Part shown: positions 46,901-56,574 of the stretch, piece by piece
Position numbering within the stretch: position 1 is the stretch's first letter
Layout of the letters: each line of letters opens with the position of its first letter
Assembly: GCA_038049695.1 (NCBI GenBank)
Contig: CP142453.1
Location: 113,538,001-113,602,000, forward strand
Direction: 5' to 3'
Length of the DNA: 64,000 nt
DNA from: Cinnamomum chago
Lineage: Eukaryota > Streptophyta > Magnoliopsida > Laurales > Lauraceae
Made by a program: the position numbers and the translations under genes
The notes under the pieces: generated by a model
Databases searched by the model: none
The model's input: only the letters and a program-made list of their open reading frames with translations
What the model was told of the DNA's origin: nothing

Positions 46901-47445
46901 TGAGATCATACAAGCATATATCACTCTTAATCTCAAGATTACTTGAACTGCATATCTCTATTTCTCCAAAGATGTGAATCTTCAGCAGATAATTGCTAAT
47001 CTTGCAATTCCATCTGTTACTACTTTGCAAGACTGAAACAGTGAGGGGTTATATCTAACATTCCTGTAAACTTCTTATGTACTTACAGGATGATGTTTCA
47101 GTTGTGGACCATTGGACTCTTAGTGGGAAGCATTATTCACGTACCAAGTAAGGGTTACTCTAAAAAGAACTAGTTTATAACACTAAACTTAGTTTTTTCC
47201 TCTGTTCACAAATAAAAGATTATGGTTCTTGCATTTTTATTTTTTTCAGTGAAGAGTGGTTGAAAAGAGTAGACGGCAACATCGACGCAGTCAAAGAAAT
47301 AATGGAGACATTTTCTGGCAGTAAGGAAGAGGCAGCAAAGTGGATCAAGTACTGGCGAGGCTTTTGCATCTCTGGGGGTGAACTATTTGGATATAACAAT
47401 GGAGAAGAATGGATGGCGTCGCATATTCTCTTCAAGAAGAAATGA
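43931..47445 (+). CDS. CNMT: Coclaurine N-methyltransferase-like enzyme, 8 exons
   Basis: SAM-dependent N-methyltransferase of the CNMT family (cyclopropane-fatty-acid-synthase-like fold). CNMT methylates the secondary amine of coclaurine to N-methylcoclaurine in benzylisoquinoline alkaloid synthesis and is considered cytosolic. Exons: 43931-44123, 44761-44869, 45434-45658, 45857-45956, 46048-46158, 46810-46899, 47089-47147, 47250-47445. All are GT-AG, phases close, and the product is 360 aa (Coptis CNMT is about 361). The SAM-binding loop VLDLGCGQG is at 135-143. E206, E209 and H210 in IELFEHMKNYE correspond to the catalytic Glu/Glu/His of Coptis CNMT. The C-terminus NNGEEWM...LFKKK is the family signature. 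The start at 43931 ([12 protein letters not shown]) matches the family; no better ATG lies upstream. No break was found. Sequence cannot settle whether it acts on coclaurine, another isoquinoline, or has the broader role of homologues in plants without these alkaloids. Confidence 0.93.
44124..44760 (+). other. Methyltransferase intron 1 (637 bp)
   Basis: GTCAGT donor and TTTTACAG acceptor, with a phase-1 split of the serine codon. No insertion is evident. Confidence 0.7.
44870..45433 (+). other. Methyltransferase intron 2 (564 bp)
   Basis: Ordinary intron. A stretch near 44955-45110 (GGCAATAGGTCAGGTTG to GACTGGCCCACA) resembles dispersed GGTCAGGTT-type noncoding repeats seen elsewhere in plant introns, but no termini could be set. 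Confidence 0.5.
46159..46809 (+). other. Methyltransferase intron 5 (651 bp), partly open in frame
   Basis: GT donor after His-Tyr-Glu and TTTTAG acceptor before Pro-Ile-Asp. The first 180 bases stay open in the exon 5 frame, so retention would add 59 residues and stop at 46338, giving a 305 aa variant without the C-terminal part. Confidence 0.7.
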
Positions 47446-47475
47446 TTTCTGTATGAAGCTATAATTGCCGCGAAG

Positions 47476-47635
47476 ACTATGAATAAGCATGCGTCCTTTT
47501 GTACTGCTAGCTTTTTCAATGAATTTTACCATTAAACAAGGACTATGTATAAGCATGCTGTAGTTTTCTGCTTCTAGATTTTTCAATGAATTCAACCATT
47601 ATAAAAGGACTATGAATCAGAATGCTGTAGTCTGT
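47476..47635 (+). repeat. Tandem repeat in the methyltransferase 3' UTR
   Basis: Two ~66 bp units (47476-47541, 47542-47608) and a partial third (47609-47635), each starting ACTATG-ATAAGCATGC or a variant. The first two units carry TTTTTCAATGAATT, so the AATGAA near-polyadenylation signal is duplicated. Confidence 0.75.
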
Positions 47636-48736
47636 ATTTATTTATTTAAAGCTCAACGCAAGATGCCAGTCCATTCTTCCTCGATTGGTGTAATTGCAAC
47701 ATCATTTTGATTAATGTGGTCGATTTTTAACAGGCTTTGATTGTTGGGTGCTTGGGTGCTGTTCTCACATAAGGAGTAATCTATACGTGAATTAAATCCA
47801 CTTCATGTTCATGAAACAGGTGACTGTGACTTTTGAGTTCAATTAACATTCTGCATCTGGCCTTGATGGAGATTTTGGACAATTTTGAGCGCGAGAGATA
47901 CAATTGGAAAGCTTAAGAGGTGGATGAGATTAATTTATTAGTAGGATTGACAAGGAAGTCTTTTAGTAAGTGACTTGATCATTGGAGTATTTGGGTCACA
48001 GGCATAATTTTGTTAGATTCCACCTCGCTGCAAAATAATGAAATATATTCCCTGCTTCTACTGGATCATCATCATCATCATCATCAAAGCTTTGTCCAAA
48101 CTAAGCTGGGTAGGCTACACGAATTTTGTTTCTCCATTCTCATCTATCTTGAATCAAATCCTCACTCTGCTTCTACCCACTACTGCAGTATATACTACAA
48201 TCTTCAGAAACAGAAATTGGGGTTAATGACCAACACATTTAGGCCCTGTTTGCATCCCCAGAATTGGGTTGCCCTGCACTAAATTTACCTCTAAATCACA
48301 TTACATGCCACCCTGATTGCCTGTAAGTGGTTAGTTATGGCAAAGAAATAAACAACTTTCAGTTACAGGTAAACTCAGTCAAGCCAAAGTCCAAACACAT
48401 GAACACTCATTTATGTATATACTAAGATCCCAACAGGGCCCATGGATTCAATTGAACGTTCATTCAATCTTGGAAAGTAAAAGGCAAAGAGTTTAAAGGT
48501 AAATGCCGCAAATGCACAATGGTCGACGAGATTCATCATCATGGCCACCATCATAATTGAAGTATTACTTTTATATCTATCTACGGTCGGCCTTGCGAGC
48601 TCTTTTTGATTTTCCACTCAGTCCTATTGAAAGTAAGAGGTCCACCCAATTCTCTCCAGAATGTCCCAATAAAGCAATCCTGGCAGTGGCTAAGGTTCAA
48701 AAACTTCGGTGTTGTTTTGGTAATTCTCAAACCATA
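47636..48736. other. Intergenic spacer before the gypsy element
   Basis: Includes an ATC trinucleotide run near 48064-48085 and a GGCCCTGTTTGCATCCCC phrase at 48242 that resembles a MITE terminus, although a convincing partner was not found. No gene recognised. Confidence 0.5.
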
Positions 48737-48741
48737 ACTGT

Positions 48742-49518
48742 TGTGTGGGGGCCATTTTATGAACCCATTTCTCTTGGTCTCGGCTATTGATCTCGGCAAG
48801 GGTGTGCTTGGACACTACTGTATGGGGACCATGCCCCATGATCTCGGCTACATGATCTCGGCTACAACCCGATCCATATCGGTGTAGCCCGATCCATATC
48901 GGTCTAACCCGATCCGTAGCCCGATCCATATCGGTCTCGGCATCGCATGCTGGTCTCGGTCAAACAGTACTCAGTTCGGCCATGCATCTCGTCCAGTCTC
49001 GGCTGAGCAAGACTACGTGTGCATCCATCAGCAGTGACCCTGTCTGGGCAGAGCCCAAGGAAGGTATCTGATGGGACTTCAGCCACCGCCCATTCAGGGC
49101 ATGTTCAGGCCCAATGTGACTTGCATTAAATATAGCATGGGCTGATCGGACCCGCATTAAATGCAAAGAGGGCTGTGATGGACCTTCATTTATGACTTTG
49201 TGGGCTGACAGGACCCAGGTCACATCACGAAGCCCACTAGCACCCTCATCCAAAGCTGCTCCATATATAAGGCACGAGCCATACTGAGAGGAGGTAAGCA
49301 TTCTCACATAGACACACAGTCATTCTCTTTCTCCTTCTCCTTCTCTGATCGATTACTGACTTAAGCATCGGAGAGCCCTGCGCTGCCCATAGCCAGGGTC
49401 CTTTGACCTTTGTCTTTTTTCTCTCCCAGGTTCAGACCGTCACAGCTATCTCCTCCATGCATTGAGTAAGTCCTTAAAGGCATCCTGATCTTGTGAGTAT
49501 ATTATTCTTGCACTTACA
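48742..49518 (+). repeat. 5' LTR of the gypsy element
   Basis: TGTGTGGGGG to CTTACA. It carries a CCATATATAAGGC TATA region near 49261 and, in the U3 part, several CCGATCCATATCGG palindromes (48869-48934). Confidence 0.96.
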
Positions 49519-49520
49519 AT

Positions 49521-49538
49521 TGGCGCCGTCTGTGGGAA
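49521..49538 (+). other. Primer-binding site of the gypsy element
   Basis: TGGCGCCGTCTGTGGGAA begins two bases after the 5' LTR and is a form common in plant gypsy elements. The tRNA is not assigned with certainty. Confidence 0.85.
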
Positions 49539-50123
49539 AGGTTTTCTATACGTTTTCTGTAATCTTTCCTAAACACCATGACGAGGAGAGCTGCGAAAGA
49601 TGGAGAAACCTCCAAGACAAAGCATCCAAGACCACCCCCTGCCAAGCAGAGGGCTGGGAAGCAACCAGTCGCAGAGGACGATGCTGAACGTAATCTCATC
49701 CGGATCAACGTTCAGGAGCGTGACCCCCGCTCGGAGTCCGCTCCCAAGAGGGGAGACATCCAGCAGCCTGCAGGTCTCCTGACGGGGCGAGACCAGCGGG
49801 GTAAGTCCCCAGTGGTCGATGGACCGGATCCTTTCGATCAAACGGAGGATATCGAGGATGTTGCGGATGAAGACTACAATCCTGATGACGACTTGGATTC
49901 CACCCTTGATACGATTAAAGCACAGAATGAGGCCCTTAAAGAGAAGGATGCTTTGATTCGCCAGCTCCAGCAACAGCTGGGAAGATCTACGAGTTCGGCA
50001 AGGCAGCGGTAGCAGCAGCATACTCATCGGGAGCAGTCCCAACAGCAGCGATCTCGGCAGCAGCAGCGATCGCCACAACACGAGAGGAGATTTACTCTTG
50101 TTAGGCACACCTCCTCAAAGGAC

Positions 50124-53100
50124 TTGAGGGACCATCTGAACAAGAGGAGGAGCGACCGAACCCGAGATGAAGGCTCCAGCAACAGCCGAAGCCACTCGAG
50201 GAAGGCGTCCGAGACCATTCCGAAGAGCATGTATCATAATCAGGAATGGCTGGACGCGCATATAAGGGAAACGGTCCAGCGCAACCTGGAGATAGCCGGC
50301 CTTGGCCGAGACCAAAAGGGTGTTGGCTGCGACCCCATTGATCTCGGCGCATCCCCTTTTTCTCGAGATATCAGGAAGTATCCCCTGCCAAAGAAATTTA
50401 CTGTCCCGAGGTTCGTCACTTACGACGGGACTTCGGACCCAGCTACGCATCTCAGGCACTTCTCCCAGAGGATGTCTGTCTGGGGAGACGAGGGCCACCT
50501 GAACTGCCGAGTCTTCTCCTCCAGCTTGGGCGACCTCCCCCTGAAGTGGTTCTGCGCACTCCCGGAGGGGTCCGTTTCGAGTTGGCAGCAACTCCAGCAG
50601 TCCTTTATGAATAAGTTCCAGGCCTACAAAATCCTCCCGAAGACAGATGCTGACATCATGGCCATGAAAATGAAGCAGGGAGAGAACGTCACCCAGTTCG
50701 CCAAGCGGTTCTGGGCGGTCTACAGCCAGATAGAGAGCTCCAAGGACGAAGTTGCCGTCTTCGCGTTTCAGAATGCCTTGCTGCCAGACAGCGATCTTCG
50801 CAAGGATCTGGCCAGGAACCCGGTGTCTTCCATAGCAGCACTCATGTCCATCGTCAACAGGTACATCGCCCAAGAGGACGACCAGGCCCGGGCTCGGGAA
50901 AACCATGGAATCGCGCAGAAGGACCGAGGTGAGAGGCCCTCCAAGAAGGAAATGGGACCGTCTCGGAGAGATGAGCCTCGCCGAGACGAGCGACGAAGAG
51001 GTGAGACGGACAGGCGTTGGGCACCTGCCAGCTCGGCAGGGACTCAGACGATCACCTCGGCAAGAGGCAAAAGGCCTAGGCTGTCCGAGGAGGCCTATCG
51101 GGCTGTCAACACGGTCTTCAAAATGCCAATCCACAAGATAATGTATAGGATAAAGACAAGGCCGTACTTCAGCTGGCCAGAGCCCATGCAAGGCGACCCC
51201 TCTGTCCGAGATCAGACGAAATTCTGTTCCTATCACAAGGAGGGCGGCCACAAGACTGAAGATTGCAGGATGTTGCGGTCGCATTTGGAGAAGCTTGTCC
51301 AGGATGGACACCTGCAGGAGTTTGTCAGGAGCGAAGCCAGGGCCGATACCCGAGCCCCGCGCCGAGACGAGAGGGGCCACGACAGCGACGGGTCCGAGAA
51401 GATCATCAACGTCATCCATCTGGCATCCCCGCCCCAGGGGAGTAACCAAGCGCGTGCCGAATCCAGGAAAGCCTCTCACGGCAAGCATGTCATGGCCGCC
51501 GAACTCAGTTCAGCACCGAAAAGGGCTCGGAGGGAGCGTCCCGAGATCAGGTTCACTGATGCAGATCTGGAAGGGGTGCAGCTCCCCCACAACGACCCCC
51601 TGATCATTACTCTGAAGTTCGATTGCTCTAAGCAGGGCGTGAAGAACTGCACCGTGAAGAAGGTCCTCGTCGACCCCGGCAGTTCTTCCGAGGTCCTCTA
51701 TTTCGACAGCTTCCGGAGGATGGGACTGACGGAGAAAGATCTGCAGGAGGCTCGAGTTCCCCTTATCGGCTTCAGCGCCAAACCAGTTTATCCTAAGGGG
51801 AAAGTAACATTCAAGGTCGAGGTCGGCGACGCATCCGTCATGGCAACCTTCATGGTGATCGACGCACCCTCTCCCTACAATGCCATAGTGGGCAGGTCTT
51901 GGCTCCACAGCCTGGAAGCAGTCCCTTCCACCCTCCATCAGAAGCTGAAATTCCCGTGGGAGGGGAAGAGCGGCCGAGTCCAAATCATCACGGTCAGAGG
52001 AGATCAGCAGGCGGCTAAGCAATGCTTGACAGCCGTGGTGCCCGGGGAGCAGGAGCCCAAGGAGGTCAACGTGGCCGAGATGGAGAAGAACATGGAACAG
52101 GGGCTGGATGAACTCGGCCAAGATCCAGGCAGGAAAAGCGTGGAGGAACTGACCGAAGTCAGGATCGACCAGAAGGACCCGGATCGGTTCTTCCTACTCG
52201 GCAGCCAGCTCGGGGAGCCAGAGAGGTCCGAACTGGCCCAGTTCCTGGTGCAAAACAGAGATGCCTTCGCCTGGACACCCCAGGAGATGCCTGGCGTCGA
52301 CCCCGAGGTAATGTGTCATAGGCTGAATGTTGACCCTAACCACAAACCTGTGATGCAGAAAGCCCGCAGGACTGGGGTCCCGCAGACCGAAGCCGTCGTC
52401 GAGGAAGTGGATAAGCTGCTAGAGGCCGGCGCTATCAGGGAGGTTCAATACCCGAAATGGTTAGCCAATCCGGTGGTCGTCAGGAAGAAGACTGGCAAGT
52501 GGAGGGTGTGCGTCGACTTTACCGACCTCAACAAAGCCTGTCCCAAGGACAGCTTTCCCCTACCAAAGATTGACCAGTTGATCGACGCCACGGCCGGGCA
52601 CGACAGAATGAGCTTCCTCGATGCCTACCGCGGCTATCACCAGATCCCACTGTTTGGGCCAGACGAAGAGAAGACAGCTTTCATCACGCCCAGGGGAACC
52701 TACTGCTATAAGGTGATGCCGTTTGGACTGAAGAATGCGGGCGCCACCTACCAGAGACTTGTCACCAAGATGTTCCACAGTCAGCTCGGCAAGACCGTTG
52801 AGGTTTACATTGATGACATGGTGGTCAAATCCAAGCAGGCGCGGGATCATCTGTCAGACTTGGCCGAGGTCTTTGCCACGCTAAAGGAGTTCCGGCTGAA
52901 GCTTAACGCCTCGAAGTGCGCATTCGGTGTTGGCTCCGGCAAGTTTTTGGGCAGCCTGGTTACTCGAAGAGGCATTGAGGCAGACCCAGATCAGATCTCG
53001 GCTATCCTCAGGGTGCAGAGTCCCACCTCGGCCAAAGAGGTTCAGAAGCTTACAGGGATGGCCGCGGCACTGAATCGCTTCATCAGCAAATCTTCAGATA

Positions 53101-55424
53101 AGTGCCGACCTTTCTTTCAGCTTCTTAGAAAAAATTCTAAATTCCAATGGACTCCAGAATGTGACCATGCCTTACAGCAGCTTAAGGCTTACCTTTCTTC
53201 ACCACCATTGTTATCAACCCCGACCCACGGGGAGACCCTGTATTTATATTTGGCGGTCTCGGATCATGCGGTCAGCTCAGTCCTCATCCGAGAAGAGGAC
53301 AAGGTTCAAAAACCAGTGTATTATACGAGCAAGACCCTTATTGATGCCGAGACCAGGTATCTGCCTCTGGAGAAGCTCGCCTTGGCGCTAGTTAGCGCCT
53401 CGCGAAAGCTCTCCCATTACTTTCAAACCCATTCTATTATGGTTATTACGGAGCACCCACTCAAGTCTGTTTTCAAGAAGGCTGACTTTTCCGGAAGGAT
53501 CTCCCGATGGGCTGTCGAACTAGGGCAGTATGAGATCCAGTATCAGCCTCGGACAGCGATCAAAGCCCAGGTACTGGCAGATTTCCTTGCCGAATTTGAT
53601 TCGAGTTCTGCACCAACCCAGCTTGGCACCGAACTGGGGGCTGAGGAGCGTGGGGCTTCCACTGGTTTTGAACAATCACCATGCCAAGCCGAGACCCCAG
53701 TTTGGAAAGTCTTCGTCGATGGATCTTCCACCTCGAGGAGAGCCGGAGCAGGAGTTGTTCTCCAATCGCCAGAAGGACTGGTCATCGAGCAGGCTCTGAC
53801 CCTAGACTTCAAGGCGTCAAACAATGAAGCTGAGTATGAAGCCCTTCTAGCCGGACTGAATAGCGCCAAAATCCTCGGAGCTCAACAGCTGGTGGTCTTC
53901 AGTGATTCACAGTTGGTGACAAACCAGCTAACTGGGGACTATCAAGCTCGCGACGACCGGATGGCCGCATATTTGGCCCTGGCCAAGAAGCAGCTCTCTC
54001 AGTTCCACACGGCCAAAGTCAAACAGATCGGCAGAGAAGCGAACTCTCACGCAGACGCCTTGGCTAACTTGGCCAGTGCTGTCGAGGCAGGGAAGAAGAG
54101 GACCATCGAGGTCGGATCATTAACTAAGCCCAGCATCGAGCTCCTTCCAGCTCGGGAGGTGTTATGCATCGGTCTCGGCCCGAGCTGGATGGACCCCATT
54201 ATCACCTACCTACGGGAAGACAGACTTCCCGAGGACAGTGGCGAGGCCCACCGGGTCAGACTCCAGGCAGCTCGGTTTTGGCTATCTCCCGAAGTCAAGC
54301 TCTACAGGAAATCGTTCTCGGGACCGTACCTCCAGTGCGTCCATCCAAGTAAAGTTGAAGACCTCCTGTTTGAGATACATGAAGGGATCTGCGGAAGCCA
54401 TATCGGAGGGAGATCTCTAGCCTATCGAGCCATCAGCCAGGGTTACTGGTGGCCGTACATGCAGAAAGACGCACAGGTATATGCGAAGAAGTGCGAGAAA
54501 TGCCAGAAGTTCTCACACTCTCTCCACCAGCCCGCGCAGGATCTCAGCCCGCTCTCTAGCCCGTGGCCATTCGCTCAGTGGGGGCTCGACATTGTGGGAC
54601 AGCTCCACCGAACTCCGGGGAACAAGAGATGGCTTATTGTGGCGACAGATTACTTCACCAAATGGATTGAAGCGGAACAACTTTCATCCATCACAGAGCG
54701 GGACTCCAAGAATTTTGTATGGAAGAATGTGATCACAAGGTTCGGCATTCCTAGAGCGTTGATCTCGGACAACGGAACTCAGTTCGACTCCAGGCTCTTC
54801 AAGACGTTCTGCCAGGAGCTCGGCATCCGAAACCATTACTCCACTCCAGCTTACCCACAGAGTAACGGCCAGGCCGAGATCTCCAACAAGGTGATCCTCG
54901 ATGGGCTCAAGAAACGGCTGGACCAAGCAAAGGGGAGATGGGTGGAAGAACTTCCAAGTGTCCTATGGGCTTACAGAACTACTCCAAGGCGTTCCACTTC
55001 GGCTACCCCATTCTCGCTCGCCTACGGCATGGAAGCAGTCATCCCTTTGGAGATCGGCCTCCCCACTCTGAGGTCCGAACTCTTTGACCAAGGACAGAAC
55101 GAGACTAACCTGGCCAGGGAACTGGATTTGGCGGACGAAAGAAGAGAAGCGGCGGCAGTCAGACTGGCCGTCTACCAGCAGCAGTTAGCCAGGGCCTATA
55201 ACCAGAACGTCAGAGAAAGGAAGTTCTGCGTGGGGGAACTAGTTCTCAAGAAAACGCTCCCAGCCGACAAAGATCCGAATCAAGGAAAGCTGGCGCCGAA
55301 TTGGCATGGTCCGTTTAAGGTGACTTCCTCTGCAGGGCGATCAGCTTATCGGCTCGAAGACATGGAAGGACGGCCTCTTCCGAGACCATGGAACGCTTCA
55401 CACCTCAAAAAATTCTATTTTTAG
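50124..55424 (+). CDS. Gypsy gag-pol polyprotein frame (Tat type)
   Basis: A single long open frame of 1,766 codons. Rough residue order: gag capsid-like domain 90-260 (KFTVPRF..YDGTSDP, W-rich core); a CSYHKEGGHKTEDC zinc-knuckle-like motif near 370; protease with VLVDPGSS near 515; reverse transcriptase about 750-950 with YIDDMVVKS near 895; first RNase H 1040-1150; second RNase H about 1190-1320 (VFVDGSS, NNEAEYEALLAGL); an H-H-C-C zinc finger of integrase about 1420-1465; integrase core about 1485-1640 with DIVG and ISDNGTQF; C-terminal part ending KKFYF. Gag sequence also lies upstream of this frame in the leader. As part of a mobile element it is described here as a fossil copy. Confidence 0.93.
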   Translation: MRDHLNKRRSDRTRDEGSSNSRSHSRKASETIPKSMYHNQEWLDAHIRETVQRNLEIAGLGRDQKGVGCDPIDLGASPFSRDIRKYPLPKKFTVPRFVTYDGTSDPATHLRHFSQRMSVWGDEGHLNCRVFSSSLGDLPLKWFCALPEGSVSSWQQLQQSFMNKFQAYKILPKTDADIMAMKMKQGENVTQFAKRFWAVYSQIESSKDEVAVFAFQNALLPDSDLRKDLARNPVSSIAALMSIVNRYIAQEDDQARARENHGIAQKDRGERPSKKEMGPSRRDEPRRDERRRGETDRRWAPASSAGTQTITSARGKRPRLSEEAYRAVNTVFKMPIHKIMYRIKTRPYFSWPEPMQGDPSVRDQTKFCSYHKEGGHKTEDCRMLRSHLEKLVQDGHLQEFVRSEARADTRAPRRDERGHDSDGSEKIINVIHLASPPQGSNQARAESRKASHGKHVMAAELSSAPKRARRERPEIRFTDADLEGVQLPHNDPLIITLKFDCSKQGVKNCTVKKVLVDPGSSSEVLYFDSFRRMGLTEKDLQEARVPLIGFSAKPVYPKGKVTFKVEVGDASVMATFMVIDAPSPYNAIVGRSWLHSLEAVPSTLHQKLKFPWEGKSGRVQIITVRGDQQAAKQCLTAVVPGEQEPKEVNVAEMEKNMEQGLDELGQDPGRKSVEELTEVRIDQKDPDRFFLLGSQLGEPERSELAQFLVQNRDAFAWTPQEMPGVDPEVMCHRLNVDPNHKPVMQKARRTGVPQTEAVVEEVDKLLEAGAIREVQYPKWLANPVVVRKKTGKWRVCVDFTDLNKACPKDSFPLPKIDQLIDATAGHDRMSFLDAYRGYHQIPLFGPDEEKTAFITPRGTYCYKVMPFGLKNAGATYQRLVTKMFHSQLGKTVEVYIDDMVVKSKQARDHLSDLAEVFATLKEFRLKLNASKCAFGVGSGKFLGSLVTRRGIEADPDQISAILRVQSPTSAKEVQKLTGMAAALNRFISKSSDKCRPFFQLLRKNSKFQWTPECDHALQQLKAYLSSPPLLSTPTHGETLYLYLAVSDHAVSSVLIREEDKVQKPVYYTSKTLIDAETRYLPLEKLALALVSASRKLSHYFQTHSIMVITEHPLKSVFKKADFSGRISRWAVELGQYEIQYQPRTAIKAQVLADFLAEFDSSSAPTQLGTELGAEERGASTGFEQSPCQAETPVWKVFVDGSSTSRRAGAGVVLQSPEGLVIEQALTLDFKASNNEAEYEALLAGLNSAKILGAQQLVVFSDSQLVTNQLTGDYQARDDRMAAYLALAKKQLSQFHTAKVKQIGREANSHADALANLASAVEAGKKRTIEVGSLTKPSIELLPAREVLCIGLGPSWMDPIITYLREDRLPEDSGEAHRVRLQAARFWLSPEVKLYRKSFSGPYLQCVHPSKVEDLLFEIHEGICGSHIGGRSLAYRAISQGYWWPYMQKDAQVYAKKCEKCQKFSHSLHQPAQDLSPLSSPWPFAQWGLDIVGQLHRTPGNKRWLIVATDYFTKWIEAEQLSSITERDSKNFVWKNVITRFGIPRALISDNGTQFDSRLFKTFCQELGIRNHYSTPAYPQSNGQAEISNKVILDGLKKRLDQAKGRWVEELPSVLWAYRTTPRRSTSATPFSLAYGMEAVIPLEIGLPTLRSELFDQGQNETNLARELDLADERREAAAVRLAVYQQQLARAYNQNVRERKFCVGELVLKKTLPADKDPNQGKLAPNWHGPFKVTSSAGRSAYRLEDMEGRPLPRPWNASHLKKFYF

Positions 55425-55540
55425 TCTCTGAATTTGTACAACGCTTCTGGATTTAATGGAACTACAGTTCTTCTCAATTTATAGCGATCTGGCGTCCTGA
55501 TAGTGACAAAAGTGACAATGGTGTCAAGTTGGAAGACCAT

Positions 55541-56224
55541 CTAAGGTTGGCACTCAGCCACCTAGATGAGTTGCCGAAGCGGCTCATGTCTAAGGCTGGC
55601 ACTCAGCCACCTAGACGAGTTGCCAAAACGGCCCATGTCTAAGGTTGGCACTCAGCCACCTAGACGAGTTGCCGAACCGGCCCATATCTATGGTTGGCAC
55701 TCAGCCACCTAGATGAGCTGCCGAAGCGGCCCATGTCTAAGGTTGGCACTCAGCCACCTAGACGAGTTGCCGAACCGGCCCGTATCTATGGTTGGCTCTC
55801 AGCCACCTAGACGAGTTGCCGAACCGGCCCATATCTATGGTTGGCACTCAGCCACCTAGATGAGCTGCCGAAGCGGCCCATGTCTAAGGTTGGCACTCAG
55901 CCACCTAGACGAGTTGCCGAACCGGCCCGTATCTATGGTTGGCTCTCAGCCACCTAGGTGAGCTGCCGAAGCGGTCCATGTCTAAGGCTGGCACTCAGCC
56001 ACCTAGACGAGCTGCCGAGAACGGTCCATGTCTAAGGCTGGCACTCAGCCACCTAGACGAGTTGCCGAACCGGCCCATGTCTAAGGCTGGCACTCAGCCA
56101 CCTAGACGAGCTACCGAGAACGGCCCATGTCTAAGGCTGGCATTCAGTCACCTAGACGAGCTGCCGAGAACGGCCCATGTCTAAGGCTGGCACTCAGCCA
56201 CCTAGACGAGCTGCCGAACTTGTT
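55541..56224 (+). repeat. 14-unit minisatellite in the gypsy 3' region
   Basis: Fourteen head-to-tail units of about 48-49 bp, each with GGCACTCAGCCACCTAGA followed by CGAGTTGCCGAACCGGCCCA or close variants. A higher-order period of three units (~146 bp) is visible, since two consecutive triplets are nearly the same. Tandem arrays between pol and the 3' LTR are typical of Tat/Retand elements. Confidence 0.93.
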
Positions 56225-56574
56225 AAGGTTATGGCTAGCACTCAGCACCTGCCTTAGGAGGTCTGATGCGATTCTTTGATTTTGCCAAAACAAATAAGGC
56301 CTCCAAGGGGTCAGAACGCTCGCAGGGAACCCTAATCTGGTCGGTCTACTCTAGTCCGAACTCACACCCAACTTCACAACACTCATGGAAAGCGCAAACA
56401 AAGGAAAGCATCAAGAAAAAGCCAAGCAAAAAACTGAACCAGTGCAAACCAAGTAAGACGTTTGCGAGCAAAAGGGAATTTTCATTTATGAACCATTCAT
56501 GTTTACATAAGCAGAGGATTGCATCCGAAAGCAAATGAATTACATGAAAGGAGAAGAAAATTCAAAAGAGAAAA

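Noticed and set aside
48242-48440. Possible MITE with GGCCCTGTT ends
   Set aside because: Only about nine bases match at the ends and no target duplication is seen.
50115-51488. A 457-residue minus-strand open frame opposite the gypsy gag region
   Set aside because: It is the mirror of the GC-rich sense frame and has no recognisable domain. The sense strand carries clear gag and protease motifs.
55939-56184. Open frame across the minisatellite
   Set aside because: It is open only because the unit length is near a multiple of three; no family match.
55541-56224. Regular ~49 bp repeats resembling a CRISPR array
   Set aside because: Units are continuous, with no unique spacers, and lie inside a plant retrotransposon.
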